64,000 nt of DNA, taken from positions 1 through 64,000 of the forward strand of contig NZ_JBEXUX010000053.1 of the NCBI RefSeq assembly GCF_040629175.1, given 5' to 3'. A model generated the notes under the pieces. The model did no database searches. It was not told the origin of the DNA and was given only the letters and a program-made list of their open reading frames with translations. The DNA comes from Embleya sp040629175. GTDB taxonomy: Bacteria > Actinomycetota > Actinomycetes > Streptomycetales > Streptomycetaceae. The position numbers were made by a program, and so were the translations under genes. Shown piece by piece: positions 50,800 to 59,241 of the stretch. Numbering within the stretch: position 1 is the first letter of the stretch; every line of letters begins with the position of its first letter.

Positions 50800-52065
50800 A
50801 TGGGTGCGTCCGCGTCCGCCGGCAGCGGCGAGCTGAAACGGCATCTGGGCGTGTCCGATGCCGTGATGATCGGACTGGGCTCGATGATCGGGGCCGGGAT
50901 CTTCGCCTCCCTGGCCCCGGCCGCGTCGGCGGCCGGCTCCGGACTGTTGCTCGGACTGGCCCTGGCGGCGGTGGTGGCGTACTGCAACGCGACGTCCTCG
51001 GCACGGTTGGCCGCCCGCTACCCGCAGTCGGGCGGCACCTACGTCTACGGGCGCGAGCGGCTCGGCGACTTCTGGGGATACCTGGCCGGGTGGGGCTTCG
51101 TGGTCGGCAAGACCGCCTCGTGTGCGGCGATGGCCCTGACGGTGGGTTCGTACGTGTGGCCCGAACAGGCGCATGCGGTCGCCGTCGCCGCGGTGGTGGT
51201 GCTGACGGCGGTGAACTACGCGGGCGTGCAGAAGTCCGCGCTGCTGACCCGGGCGGTGGTCGCCGTCGTCCTGACGGTGCTCGCCGCGGTGGTCGTGGCG
51301 TGCCTGGCGTCGGGCTCCGTGGTCGCCGGTCGGCTGGACGTCGGTGCGGACGCCTCCGCGGGCGGGGTGTTGCAGGCCGCCGGCCTGTTGTTCTTCGCGT
51401 TCGCCGGGTACGCGCGCATCGCCACGCTGGGCGAGGAGGTCCGGGATCCGCAACGGACCATCCCCCGCGCGATCCCCCTCGCCCTCGGGATCACCCTCGT
51501 GGTGTACGCGGCGGTCGCCGTCGCCGTTCTGCTGGTGCTGGGCCCGGACCGACTTTCCGACGCCGCCGCGCCGCTGGTCGAAGCGGTCCGCGCGGCGGGT
51601 GTCCCGGGGCTGGCGCCCGTCGTTCGGGTCGGTGCCGCCGTGGCCGCACTCGGTTCGCTGCTCGCCCTGATCCTGGGCGTCTCGCGTACCACCCTGGCGA
51701 TGGCTCGCGACCGGCACCTGCCGCACGCCCTGGCCGCCGTCCATCCGCGTTTCCGGGTGCCGCACCGCGCCGAACTCGCCGTCGGCTGCGTCGTCGCGGT
51801 CCTGGCCGCCACGACGGACGTGCGCGGCGCGATCGGCTTCTCCTCCTTCGGCGTGTTGGCCTATTACGCGATCGCCAACGCCGCCGCCTGGACCCTGGCC
51901 CCCGAAGAGGGGCGCCCGGCCCGGATCGTGCCGATCGTCGGCACGTCCGGCTGCCTGGTCCTGGCCTTCGCCCTGCCGCTCGCCTCGGTACTCGCCGGGG
52001 CCGTCGTGATCGTGGCCGGCGCCGCGGCCTACGGCGTCCGCGGAGCGGTCGGCCGCAACACCTGA
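50800..52065 (+). CDS. APC superfamily amino-acid permease
   Basis: A 421-residue, roughly 12-helix permease. The first helix has the APC signature VSDAVMIGLGSMIGAGIFASLAPAA (about residues 18-42), then SARLAARYPQSGGTYVYGRE and GFVVGKTASCAAMALTVGSY. AGYARIATLGEEVRDPQRTIPRAIPLAL is the conserved helix 6 loop. ATG 50800 has a GAGGAG site. It probably imports or exchanges an amino acid or amine. A strong terminator separates it from the gene before; it is convergent with the PNPOx-like gene. Confidence 0.88.
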   Translation: MGASASAGSGELKRHLGVSDAVMIGLGSMIGAGIFASLAPAASAAGSGLLLGLALAAVVAYCNATSSARLAARYPQSGGTYVYGRERLGDFWGYLAGWGFVVGKTASCAAMALTVGSYVWPEQAHAVAVAAVVVLTAVNYAGVQKSALLTRAVVAVVLTVLAAVVVACLASGSVVAGRLDVGADASAGGVLQAAGLLFFAFAGYARIATLGEEVRDPQRTIPRAIPLALGITLVVYAAVAVAVLLVLGPDRLSDAAAPLVEAVRAAGVPGLAPVVRVGAAVAALGSLLALILGVSRTTLAMARDRHLPHALAAVHPRFRVPHRAELAVGCVVAVLAATTDVRGAIGFSSFGVLAYYAIANAAAWTLAPEEGRPARIVPIVGTSGCLVLAFALPLASVLAGAVVIVAGAAAYGVRGAVGRNT

Positions 52066-52077
52066 CGGATCGCCGTG

Positions 52078-52108
52078 TCGGGCGGACGGTTCGAACTCAC
52101 CCGCCCGA
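52078..52108. terminator. Short hairpin between convergent genes
   Basis: TCGGGCGG (52078-52085) pairs with CCGCCCGA (52101-52108) around a 15-base loop, in the 31-bp gap between the permease and the PNPOx-like gene and overlapping the latter's stop codon. Confidence 0.5.
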
Positions 52109-52567
52109 GGAGGGCGCCGGGTCGGGCGCCGTCGCCTGCCCCGAAGGCGAACGGGCGCCTGTGGTCTGCTGCATCAGCCGGCCGGTGACGAACTCGGAAG
52201 TGATCGAGAACCACGCCTGGTTCTCCTCGGCACCGGCTTCGGACAGCAGGTGCTCCAGGCGGGCGACGGATGCGGGGGCGTGGACGCGGGAGGCGTGGCC
52301 GGTGATGGTGCCCGTCCAGCCGGTATGTGTGGTCGGGTCGATGTGGTCGGCCTGGAACGCGACCACCGCGTTCAAGGCGGCTTTGGCGAGCGTGGAGTCG
52401 GCGGGGGCGCGGAAGACCACGGACTCCCCGTCGAAGGCGAACGCCACCAGGTGCACGGCCGGGAGAGCGTCCTCGCTGACGACGACACGTCCCACCTGTG
52501 CGCCGGCCATCAACTCCAACGTCTCCCGGCGGTCGAGGAGATGTTTCGTCACGAGGTCTTCGCTCAT
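52097..52567 (-). CDS. Pyridoxamine 5'-phosphate oxidase-like flavin-binding protein
   Basis: A 156-residue split-barrel protein. LMAGAQVGRVVVSEDALPAVHLVAFAFDGESVVFRA (read here as two strands, about residues 19-54) and VVAFQADHIDPTTHTGWTGTITGHASRV are typical of the PNPOx-like family that binds FMN or F420. The Ser/Pro tail after residue 135 is disordered. Such proteins (for example MSMEG/Rv DosR-regulon members) are frequent in hypoxia regulons. ATG 52567 has a GTGGAGAA site. It follows doxX on the same strand but has its own candidate box at 52602-52617. Confidence 0.87.
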   Translation of the reverse strand: MSEDLVTKHLLDRRETLELMAGAQVGRVVVSEDALPAVHLVAFAFDGESVVFRAPADSTLAKAALNAVVAFQADHIDPTTHTGWTGTITGHASRVHAPASVARLEHLLSEAGAEENQAWFSITSEFVTGRLMQQTTGARSPSGQATAPDPAPSSGG

Positions 52568-52601
52568 TTCTCCACTTTCGAACCCGAACGGGTCTTCGAC
52601 C

Positions 52602-52617
52602 AGGGCCGAACGGCCCT
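52602..52617. promoter_or_regulatory. Candidate DevR-type box upstream of the PNPOx-like gene
   Basis: AGGGCCG-AA-CGGCCCT, a fully symmetric 16-bp palindrome 35 bp before the start codon at 52567. It is the best-conserved copy of the AGGGCCGNNNGNCCCG motif found near 47755, 53604, 57788 and 57810. Confidence 0.68.
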
Positions 52618-52850
52618 GTCCCGGTGGATCGCGTCGCGCCCACCCGGGACAGGGCGTGTCCACCGCTCGGCGCGGCGGAAGTCCGCCGCCGACGCCCCGG
52701 AGGGCGTCACGGTCACCGTCACCTCGTGTGGACGGCCGGCGACGGTGCAAACGGCGGTGGCCCGCGTGTCGTCCACCGGCATCGGCGCGGGACCACACAT
52801 GGCTCGGCCGGGCCCGTCACCTGGACGGTACCCGGCCGAGCCCCCGGCGA

Positions 52851-53498
52851 TCAGAGCAGCCAGCGGTGGTCGCGGACGATCGGCAGCCGGGCCCACCGGG
52901 CGCCGAGGCCGAGTCGGCTGCCGACGGCGATCGCGGCGAGGGCGATCAGCGAGATCGCGTAGATGACGTGGTAGTCGGTGAAAGGGTTGGTGGAGGCGGT
53001 GGGCTTGCCGCTGTCGAGGTGCTTGGCGGGCGGCCACTCGGCAATCCACATCAGCGCCATCATCGCGGTGCCGGAGAGGGCCGCCAAGCGCAGGCCGATG
53101 CCCAGGATCAGGGCGAGACCGACACCGAGCAGACCGAGCATGAACAGCAGGTCCGCCCAACCCTCCCCGGCCCAGCCGCGCAGCGTCCCGGCCATCGGGC
53201 CGACGTCCACGTGGGACAGGAATCCCTTCGTGGGGGAGCCGCCGTCGACCCAGCCCTTGCCGTTCGCGGTGGCGTAGCCGAGGCCGAACGCCTTGTCGAG
53301 GAACGCCCACAGGAACACGAAGCCCAGCAGGACGCGCAGGCCCGCCACGGCGACATCGCCGGTGTGCACCGCGCCGATCGCCGGGGAGCCGGCCACGACG
53401 TCGGGCCCGGTCTCGTCGGTCCGGATTCGGGGCGCCGAGGCGGAGCGGTGGGGCAGGTGCAGGCGCGGGGACCGTCGGTGATCGTGTGCGGTTGCCAT
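52851..53498 (-). CDS. DoxX-like membrane protein
   Basis: A 215-residue membrane protein from ATG 53498, with an AGGGAGGGA site. After a basic, His-rich N-terminal tail (about 45 residues) come four hydrophobic segments: VAVAGLRVLLGFVFLWAFLD (about 48-67), LLFMLGLLGVGLALILGIGL, ALSGTAMMALMWIAEWP and VIYAISLIALAAIAVGSRLG. RVLLGFVFLWAFLDKAFG matches the DoxX/thiosulfate:quinone oxidoreductase small-subunit family; actinobacterial DoxX takes part in redox homeostasis. Two copies of the candidate box lie upstream. Confidence 0.87.
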   Translation of the reverse strand: MATAHDHRRSPRLHLPHRSASAPRIRTDETGPDVVAGSPAIGAVHTGDVAVAGLRVLLGFVFLWAFLDKAFGLGYATANGKGWVDGGSPTKGFLSHVDVGPMAGTLRGWAGEGWADLLFMLGLLGVGLALILGIGLRLAALSGTAMMALMWIAEWPPAKHLDSGKPTASTNPFTDYHVIYAISLIALAAIAVGSRLGLGARWARLPIVRDHRWLL

Positions 53499-53561
53499 GT
53501 CGATTCCCTCCCTGGTGGCGCCGGGCCCGGTGCTCGGCGCTCGGCCACGAACGAGCTCTCC

Positions 53562-53619
53562 TGGGCCGTGACGCCAATGTCCCGTGATCCCGGTACCCCT
53601 CCCAGGGCCGAGAGGCCCG
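53562..53619. promoter_or_regulatory. Two candidate DevR-type boxes upstream of doxX
   Basis: AGGGCCGAGAGGCCCG at 53604-53619 matches the common box. A weaker TGGGCCGTGACGCCAA at 53562-53577 has the same left half. Start-to-start distance is 42 bp, four helical turns. They lie 64-121 bp upstream of the doxX start. Confidence 0.58.
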
Positions 53620-53772
53620 AACCGGCGGGTCCAACAGCCGGTTGCCGTTGGGACGTTGCCGGTGAACCGCACGGCCCCACACCGAAAGGGGCGGTCGCCC
53701 CCGACGCATCCGGGACGACCGCCTCGGGTCGGACTTCTCGTCGCGCGGTGCGGCGAACGACGTCGGACGCCG

Positions 53773-55524
53773 TCACCCCAGCGGGACGCGCCATTCCACC
53801 AGTGCGCCGCCCTCGGGTGTGGACCCGAACGAGCAGGTACCACCCAGGGATTCGGCCCGCTCCCGCATGTTCCCCAATCCGCTGTGGCGTGTCGGTGTGG
53901 CCGGCGGACCGACTCCGTCGTCGCGTACCCGAAGTCGTACGTGTTTGTCGTCGGTCTCCACGTGGACCTCGACCCGGCTCGCGTGTGCGTGGCGTGCCGT
54001 GTTGGCCAGCGCCTCGCGCAGGACCGCGATCAGGTGCGCGGCGACGGCCTCGGGTACGGAGGTGTCCAGCAGGCCGTCGACGCGCAACGTCGGGGCGAAG
54101 CCCAGGATTTCGGTGGCGGCGTCGACCTCGCGCAGGCAGCGCGAGCGCAGTCCGGTGCCGGTGTCGCGGTCCCGGGCCTTGAGGGAGAAGATCGTGGAGC
54201 GGATGACCTTGATGGTGTCGTCGAGGGCGTCCACCGCGGATTCGACGCGTTCCAGGGCCTCGGGGTGGTCGATGAATCGGGTCGCGCTCTGGAGGGTCAT
54301 GCCGGTGGCGAACAGCCGCTGGATGGCCAGGTCGTGCAGGTCGCGCGCGATGCGGTCGCGATCCTGGAGCACGGTCAGCAACTCCGCGTCGCGGCGCCGC
54401 TCGGCGATCTCCAGGGCCAGGGCCGCGTGGTCGGCGAAGCCGGCGACCATGCGCAGCACGGCCTCCGTCAGCTCCGGACGTTCCGCCCGGTTGGCGACCT
54501 GGAGCACCCCCCGGATGCTGTCGGGAGTGCCGAGCGGGAGCAGGAACGCCGAGCCGAGATCGATGCCCACGGTTCTTGCCACCACCGCACCGGGATCGTG
54601 ACCCAGGTCGCTGCGGGTGATGGTCTCGCCGGAGCTGAACACCTTGCCCATCAAGGTGCTTTCGCCGGACAGGACCAGCCCGCGGACCCGGTCCGCCAAT
54701 GGTCCGGCAACGGCCTCGACGACCAGGTCGTCGGTACCGGCCACCGGTACCGCCAGGGTCACCAGGTCGGCGTCGGCCATCTCGCGAATGGTCGTGGTGA
54801 ACGAGCGCAGCACGTCCGCGGGAGGTTCGCCGGAGAGCAGGCTCCGGGTCAGTTCGGAACTCGCCGCCAGCCACCGTTCCCGACGGCGCACGTCGTCGTA
54901 CAGGCGGGCGTTGTCGATCGCGACGCCGGCCGCGGCGGCAAGGGTGCGCAGGACCGCCTCGTCGTCCTCGTCGAAGTCGGTGCCGCCGCGTTTCTCGGTC
55001 AGGTACAGGTTGCCGAAGACGGTGTCGCGGATGCGGATCGGTACGCCCACGAAGGTGTTCATCGGCGGATGACCGGGTGGGAAGCCGAAGGAGTCGGGAT
55101 GTTCGGACAGGTCGTGCAGGCGCAGCGGGTGCGGGTCGCGGATGATCAGGCCGAGGATGCCGCGCCCGGTGGGGAAGGGGCCGATCCGCAGGATCGTGTC
55201 GGCGTCCATGCCCACCGGCAGGAATCGGGCCAGTCGTTCCTCGTCGCCGATCACCCCGAGCGCCCCGTACTCGGCGTCGACCAGGGACACCGCCGACTCC
55301 ACGATCCGCCGGAGCACGGTTTCCAGGTCCAGATCGCTGCCGACCGAGAGCACGGCTTCCAGCAGTCCGTTGACCCGATCCCGGGTGGAGCGGACCACCT
55401 CCACGTGCGCCTGGAGCTCGTCCAGCAGCTCGTCCAGGCGCATGCGCGGCAGTGCCGGTCGCTCGTCCGACGCCACAGCCCCTCCCGAGGAATCGAAGAC
55501 CGTCGAAACCCTTCTCCTGTCCAT
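53773..55524 (-). CDS. DevS/DosT-like GAF-domain sensor histidine kinase
   Basis: A 583-residue cytosolic kinase. Two GAF domains (about residues 60-205 and 225-375) follow MRLDELLDELQAHVEVV and VNGLLEAVLSVGSDLDLETVL, the exact DevS/DosT opening. The HisKA_3 phosphoacceptor is His in DRIARDLHDLAIQRLFATG (about residue 390) and the ATPase has LREALANTARHAHASRVEV (N box) and LRVRDDGVGPP (G box). In mycobacteria and streptomycetes GAF-A binds heme to sense O2, NO or redox. FGFPPGHPPMNTFVGVPI agrees with that subfamily. Start is ATG 55524; a GTG at 55476 has a better ribosome site (GGGAGGGG). It is divergent from its likely partner response regulator. Confidence 0.92.
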   Translation of the reverse strand: MDRRRVSTVFDSSGGAVASDERPALPRMRLDELLDELQAHVEVVRSTRDRVNGLLEAVLSVGSDLDLETVLRRIVESAVSLVDAEYGALGVIGDEERLARFLPVGMDADTILRIGPFPTGRGILGLIIRDPHPLRLHDLSEHPDSFGFPPGHPPMNTFVGVPIRIRDTVFGNLYLTEKRGGTDFDEDDEAVLRTLAAAAGVAIDNARLYDDVRRRERWLAASSELTRSLLSGEPPADVLRSFTTTIREMADADLVTLAVPVAGTDDLVVEAVAGPLADRVRGLVLSGESTLMGKVFSSGETITRSDLGHDPGAVVARTVGIDLGSAFLLPLGTPDSIRGVLQVANRAERPELTEAVLRMVAGFADHAALALEIAERRRDAELLTVLQDRDRIARDLHDLAIQRLFATGMTLQSATRFIDHPEALERVESAVDALDDTIKVIRSTIFSLKARDRDTGTGLRSRCLREVDAATEILGFAPTLRVDGLLDTSVPEAVAAHLIAVLREALANTARHAHASRVEVHVETDDKHVRLRVRDDGVGPPATPTRHSGLGNMRERAESLGGTCSFGSTPEGGALVEWRVPLG

Positions 55525-55730
55525 CGTGTCAAACCGCGCCCCACCGGTCTTCGTCTTCGCCGGATGAACATCCGTGATCGTGGGTCGGGGCGTCCGAACA
55601 GGGGCCGACCGACCGTGACCTGTCGACCGTTCTCCCGGGGTTGCACCGCCCGATACGGTGACAACGTGACAGGCACGGACGTCCGCGACGTCCGACAATG
55701 GAGCTACGTCCCGACCTCCGGAGGAGGCCC

Positions 55731-56393
55731 GTGTCGACATCGCCCATCCGCGTGTTCCTGCTGGACGACCACGAGGTGGTTCGCAGGGGTCTCGCCGATC
55801 TGCTCGGTGGCGAAACCGACATCGAGATCGTGGGTGAATCGGGCTCGGCCGCCGAGGCGGCCCGGCGCATCCCCGCGCTGCGTCCCGACGTCGCCATTCT
55901 CGACGGGCGCCTGCCGGACGGCAGCGGCATCGACGTGTGTCGCGAGGTGCGCTCGCGCTTTCCCGAGATCAACGCGTTGATCCTGACCTCGTACGACGAC
56001 GAGGACGCGTTGTTCGCGGCGATCATGGCCGGCGCGGCGGGATACGTGCTCAAGCAGATCCGCGGCCGGGACCTGATCGCCGCCGTCCGCGCGGTCGCGG
56101 CGGGGCAGTCGTTGCTGGACCCGGCGGTGACCACGCGCGTCCTGGAACGGGTGCGCAACGGCCCGGCCGCGGAGCCCGGCCCCACGGGACTCAGCGAGCG
56201 CGAGAAGCAGGTCCTGGAGCACATCGCCCAGGGGCAGACCAATCGCGAGATCGCCGAAAGCCTGGGCCTGGCGGAGAAGACGGTCAAGAACTACGTCTCG
56301 GCGGTCCTGAACAAACTCGGCCTCGAACGCCGGGTCCAAGCGGCGGTCTACGTCACCGAGTTGCACCAGGGCAACGAGCGACACCGGACCTGA
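55731..56393 (+). CDS. NarL/FixJ response regulator (DevR/OsdR-like)
   Basis: A 220-residue response regulator from GTG 55731, just after a GGAGGAGG site. The receiver has acidic pair Asp12-Asp13, phospho-acceptor Asp58 (VAILDGRLPDG) and ILTSYDDEDALFAAIMAGAAGYVLKQI. The LuxR-type helix-turn-helix is LSEREKQVLEHIAQGQTNREIAESLGLAEKTVKNYVSAVL (about residues 150-190, shown as one continuous motif only by its ends LSEREKQV and VKNYVS in essential parts). DevR keeps exactly this LAEKTVKNYVS recognition helix. It is divergent from the DevS-like kinase and likely binds the repeated boxes in this region. Confidence 0.92.
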   Translation: MSTSPIRVFLLDDHEVVRRGLADLLGGETDIEIVGESGSAAEAARRIPALRPDVAILDGRLPDGSGIDVCREVRSRFPEINALILTSYDDEDALFAAIMAGAAGYVLKQIRGRDLIAAVRAVAAGQSLLDPAVTTRVLERVRNGPAAEPGPTGLSEREKQVLEHIAQGQTNREIAESLGLAEKTVKNYVSAVLNKLGLERRVQAAVYVTELHQGNERHRT

Positions 56394-56464
56394 GACCGGC
56401 GGTTGCCTACCCCCGGACCGATGAATCGGGCGTGTCCTCGCCGTTCGCCCGCGGGCGTGCCGCA

Positions 56465-56499
56465 GGCCCCGGGACGCCGGGAGCGCGTCGTCCGGGGCC
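56465..56499. terminator. Hairpin between convergent genes
   Basis: GGCCCCGG (56465-56472) pairs with 56492-56499, extended inside by GACG/CGTC. It lies between the response regulator and the convergent cNMP-binding gene. Confidence 0.6.
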
Positions 56500-56509
56500 C
56501 TGCCGGCTG

Positions 56510-56980
56510 TCAGTTCTGCGTGGGGTCCTGCTCCGCCGACGCCTGTGGCCCGTACAGGTCCAGCAGCCGCAGCCGGCTCGCCCGGAGCCGGCCGGCGATC
56601 ACCTGTGCGCACGCGAGGGTGATCGCGCGCCCGAAATCGGGGTCGCGTTCGCACTCGGCACGCATGGCCGCGGCGTCGAATTCCAGGGCGCGGACGGTGC
56701 TGACGGCCTGCGCGCCCAGATGCCAACGGTAGGGCGGGAACAGCCAGCTCCAGCCGATGAGTTCCCCGCTGCCCAGGGTCTCCACAGTGACCGCGTGCCG
56801 GCCGGGGACGTGCATGTCCAGACAGACGGAGCCGCTTTCGACGAACCAGAAGTTGCGGGCCGGTCGGCCTTCCTCGAACAGGCGGGAGCCCGATTCGAAC
56901 GTGACCGGTCGGCCGAAGGCCAGGAGCCGGTCCAGGTGTTCTTTGGGGATGTGGCCGATCCGGCCGGTGGTGTGGAACAC
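56510..56980 (-). CDS. Cyclic nucleotide-binding domain protein without HTH
   Basis: A 156-residue protein from GTG 56980, with a GAGGAGG site. It is a single Crp/Fnr-type beta-roll: FESGSRLFEEGRPARNFWFVESGSVCL, then VTVETLGSGELIGWSWLFPPYRWHLGAQA (phosphate-cassette region, each read in part, about residues 28-92) and the C helix. There is no DNA-binding domain, so it is a sensor or binding module rather than a regulator. Similar stand-alone proteins occur in DosR-type regulons. It is ten bases downstream of the CBS gene and probably co-transcribed with it. Confidence 0.85.
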   Translation of the reverse strand: MFHTTGRIGHIPKEHLDRLLAFGRPVTFESGSRLFEEGRPARNFWFVESGSVCLDMHVPGRHAVTVETLGSGELIGWSWLFPPYRWHLGAQAVSTVRALEFDAAAMRAECERDPDFGRAITLACAQVIAGRLRASRLRLLDLYGPQASAEQDPTQN

Positions 56981-56990
56981 GGGATCCTCC

Positions 56991-57692
56991 TCAACGGCCC
57001 GGAGTGCGGCGGACGGAGTGCGCCGGGCCGGGCCTGATGTGGCTGTCGTCGAAGTCGAAGGTGAGGGTGTGGGTCACGCTCTCGACGCCGTCGACGGCCC
57101 GACACAGGCGAAGCACGATGTCGATGAGGCTGCGGTTGTCCACGTTCCCGGACAGGCACACGACGGCGTCCCGCACGTCCACCCCGATCGTGCCGGGCTC
57201 CAACCACAACGCGGTGCGCAACACGTCCTGCTCGATCTCGGCCCGGATCTCGGTGTCCGGGCGCAGGAAGGTGCGCAGCAGGTCGCAGCGGCTGACGATG
57301 CCCACCAGGTGACCATGGCCGTCCGTCACCGGGAGGCGCTTGACGTGGTGGCGGTCCATCAGACGCGCGCCGCGCAGCGTGCTCGACATGGGTTCCACGC
57401 TCAGCACGGGCGTGGTCATCAGGTCGCGCGCGGTGTGGCCCTCGCCCTTGGTGCGGCGGCTCGTCAACCGGCGCAGGCCGGGCAAGCGGTGGTCGTCCTC
57501 GGCCTGCTCCACCTGGGCGCGCAGCAGGTCGGCTTCCGAAACGATGCCCAGGATCCGCCGCTCGTCGTCGACGACCGGCACGGCGCTGATCCGGCGGGCG
57601 TCCAGTACGGCGACGATGTCCTGGAACTCGACGTCGGGACCGACGACGGCGACCTCGCGCGTCATGACGTCCTCGATCTTCCGGTGCAACAT
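56991..57692 (-). CDS. CBS-domain pair with C-terminal BON domain
   Basis: A 233-residue protein from ATG 57692. The CBS pair is IEDVMTREVAVVGPDVEF to ILGIVSEADLLR (about residues 5-58) and ARDLMTTPVLSVEPMSST to LVGIVSRCDLLRTF (about 88-142). A BON domain follows (IGVDVRDAVVCLSGNVDNRSLIDI, about 165-215). CBS pairs bind adenine nucleotides and BON domains bind membranes or other proteins. CBS-BON proteins are standard members of streptomycete and mycobacterial hypoxia regulons. Two candidate boxes spaced 22 bp lie upstream. Confidence 0.92.
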   Translation of the reverse strand: MLHRKIEDVMTREVAVVGPDVEFQDIVAVLDARRISAVPVVDDERRILGIVSEADLLRAQVEQAEDDHRLPGLRRLTSRRTKGEGHTARDLMTTPVLSVEPMSSTLRGARLMDRHHVKRLPVTDGHGHLVGIVSRCDLLRTFLRPDTEIRAEIEQDVLRTALWLEPGTIGVDVRDAVVCLSGNVDNRSLIDIVLRLCRAVDGVESVTHTLTFDFDDSHIRPGPAHSVRRTPGR

Positions 57693-57787
57693 GCGAACCC
57701 CCTGGCTGCTGTGCGACGAGTCGCCGCGGCGTCGACGACGTCTTCGGGCGGACACCACGAGCCTGCCGCCGAGGTCGGCACGGTGAC

Positions 57788-57825
57788 AGGGCCGCGTTGC
57801 CCGGCGGACAGGGCCGTTCGACCCG
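57788..57825. promoter_or_regulatory. Two candidate DevR-type boxes upstream of the CBS gene
   Basis: AGGGCCGCGTTGCCCG (57788-57803) and AGGGCCGTTCGACCCG (57810-57825). Start-to-start spacing is 22 bp, two helical turns, so two dimers could bind side by side. They lie 96-133 bp upstream of the start codon at 57692. Confidence 0.68.
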
Positions 57826-57924
57826 GTTCGGCGCACACCGCGCGGGGGAGCGCCGGCGGCCCCGGCGGCCGTGGTGACCACCGGCGTTCGGGCCGCGACT
57901 TTCAGTCGATCGCCGGTGCGGTGA

Positions 57925-58788
57925 TCATCGAGCCGAGTCCTCGGGCCGATGGTGCAGGGGCCGTTTGCGCACGGTGCGCCAACGCGACCGCGTCTGATCG
58001 ACGATGTCGTCCCACTGGCGCCGGACCTCGTCCTGGGACGGGCGTTTACCCTGACGGATCCGGGCGAGCTCCTCCTGCACCTCCCGCCCCACCGCCGCCG
58101 ACACGACGAGGATGAGCATCACACCGAAGAGCACCGTCGCCATCCCGAAGACCGCGCCGGCCGCGCCGTGGCGCGAGGCGTAGGAATTGAACAGGGGCGG
58201 CAGATAGATGGTCGCGACCACCGAATAGGCCGCGGTCAGGACCGCCGCGGCGGCGGCGAACGGAAGCAGGACCGTCCCCGAAAGCCGTTTCGCGGTGAGC
58301 ATCGAGCCGCTCCAGACGAGGAAGACCGTGGTCAGTGGTACTTCGCACACCGCAGCGGCAAGCCCCAGGCGTCCTCCGCCCAGGACCACGTAGAGCCACC
58401 CGGTCAGCGCCAGGTAGACGCTGAGCGCGCAGATCCACCACAGGCCGTTGCGGGTATTGCGCACACCGAGCGGTTTCAGGTCCCAGGCCTGTTCGAACAG
58501 TCGCTGTATGGTCCGGGAAAAGCTCAGCACCGAGATGGTCAGGAACACCGTGCCGAAGACACCGACCCCGGTACTCGTGGTTTCGGCGGAGAATACCGAC
58601 CTGACGGCCTCGGCACCCGCACCGGTGAGCCCGTAGCGGTTGATGATGCGATCGGCGGCCTCACTGCCGAAGACGGCACCGCTCAACACCGTGAGCGGGA
58701 TCAGCGCGGTCAGGGCACCGGAGGCCAGAGCCATCGAACGATCGAAACCAGCGATCTTCTGGAACCGATTGAGGACACGCAGCAGCAA
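57925..58788 (-). CDS. YihY/BrkB-like membrane protein
   Basis: A 287-residue protein with about six hydrophobic helices. GFDRSMALASGALTALIPLTVL (about residues 14-35) is the YihY family opening, and LSFSRTIQRLFEQAWDLK with ICALSVYLALTGWLYVVLGG follows the usual pattern. The cytosolic C-terminal tail is charged (REVQEELARIRQGKRPSQDEVRRQWDD region). TTG 58788 is the only usable start because a stop lies in frame about 30 codons upstream. Function of the family is unknown; it is not a ribonuclease as once thought. Confidence 0.83.
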   Translation of the reverse strand: MLLRVLNRFQKIAGFDRSMALASGALTALIPLTVLSGAVFGSEAADRIINRYGLTGAGAEAVRSVFSAETTSTGVGVFGTVFLTISVLSFSRTIQRLFEQAWDLKPLGVRNTRNGLWWICALSVYLALTGWLYVVLGGGRLGLAAAVCEVPLTTVFLVWSGSMLTAKRLSGTVLLPFAAAAAVLTAAYSVVATIYLPPLFNSYASRHGAAGAVFGMATVLFGVMLILVVSAAVGREVQEELARIRQGKRPSQDEVRRQWDDIVDQTRSRWRTVRKRPLHHRPEDSAR

Positions 58789-59241
58789 GGCGGGACGCAG
58801 CCAGGATGCCTGCGTCCGGATGAGCGGTTCGCGGTCGATTCCCGCCCTCCACCGGTCGAAGGTTCCATGTCGCGAAAGGCGAGCCTAGGGGACGAACAGT
58901 CGCGAAGCGGGCACGACACGGCGACGAGGCGTCGTCGCCGTCGGTGTCCGCCGCACGCGCATGCGCGCCGATCGCGAAGGGATTCGCCCGCCGTACGAAC
59001 ACGAGATCGGGGAGCAAATCCCGCCGCCTTCCGCCGCGTTCGCGTCGCCATGAATCCCGCCGGCGCGGACGATGCCACCGGCCCGATGGTTCGGCCCCGC
59101 GGACACCGCCGTCTCGCCGAGGTGCCTTCGGGGACGTGCGGTTCTAGGGTCGAAAGAGGGGGATCGCAGGCCGGCGTGCGTGCGCGCTCCATCGGGGCGC
59201 GTGACGCCCGCCGGGCACCGCATTCGGCAAGGAAGATCATC
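58789..59241. other. 453-bp divergent intergenic stretch
   Basis: Lies between the divergent YihY gene and the carboxymuconolactone decarboxylase-like gene. Open frames here are shadow-like. A TAGGGT hexamer at about 59146-59151, roughly 90 bp before the decarboxylase-like gene, could be a -10 element. No copy of the AGGGCCG box is seen. Confidence 0.4.

Noticed and set aside
50652..54182. A 1176-residue open frame on the plus strand across the permease, PNPOx-like and DoxX genes
   Set aside because: Composition is Arg/Gly/Pro-rich without any domain, and it runs antiparallel or out of frame to genes with clear motifs. It is a product of high GC.
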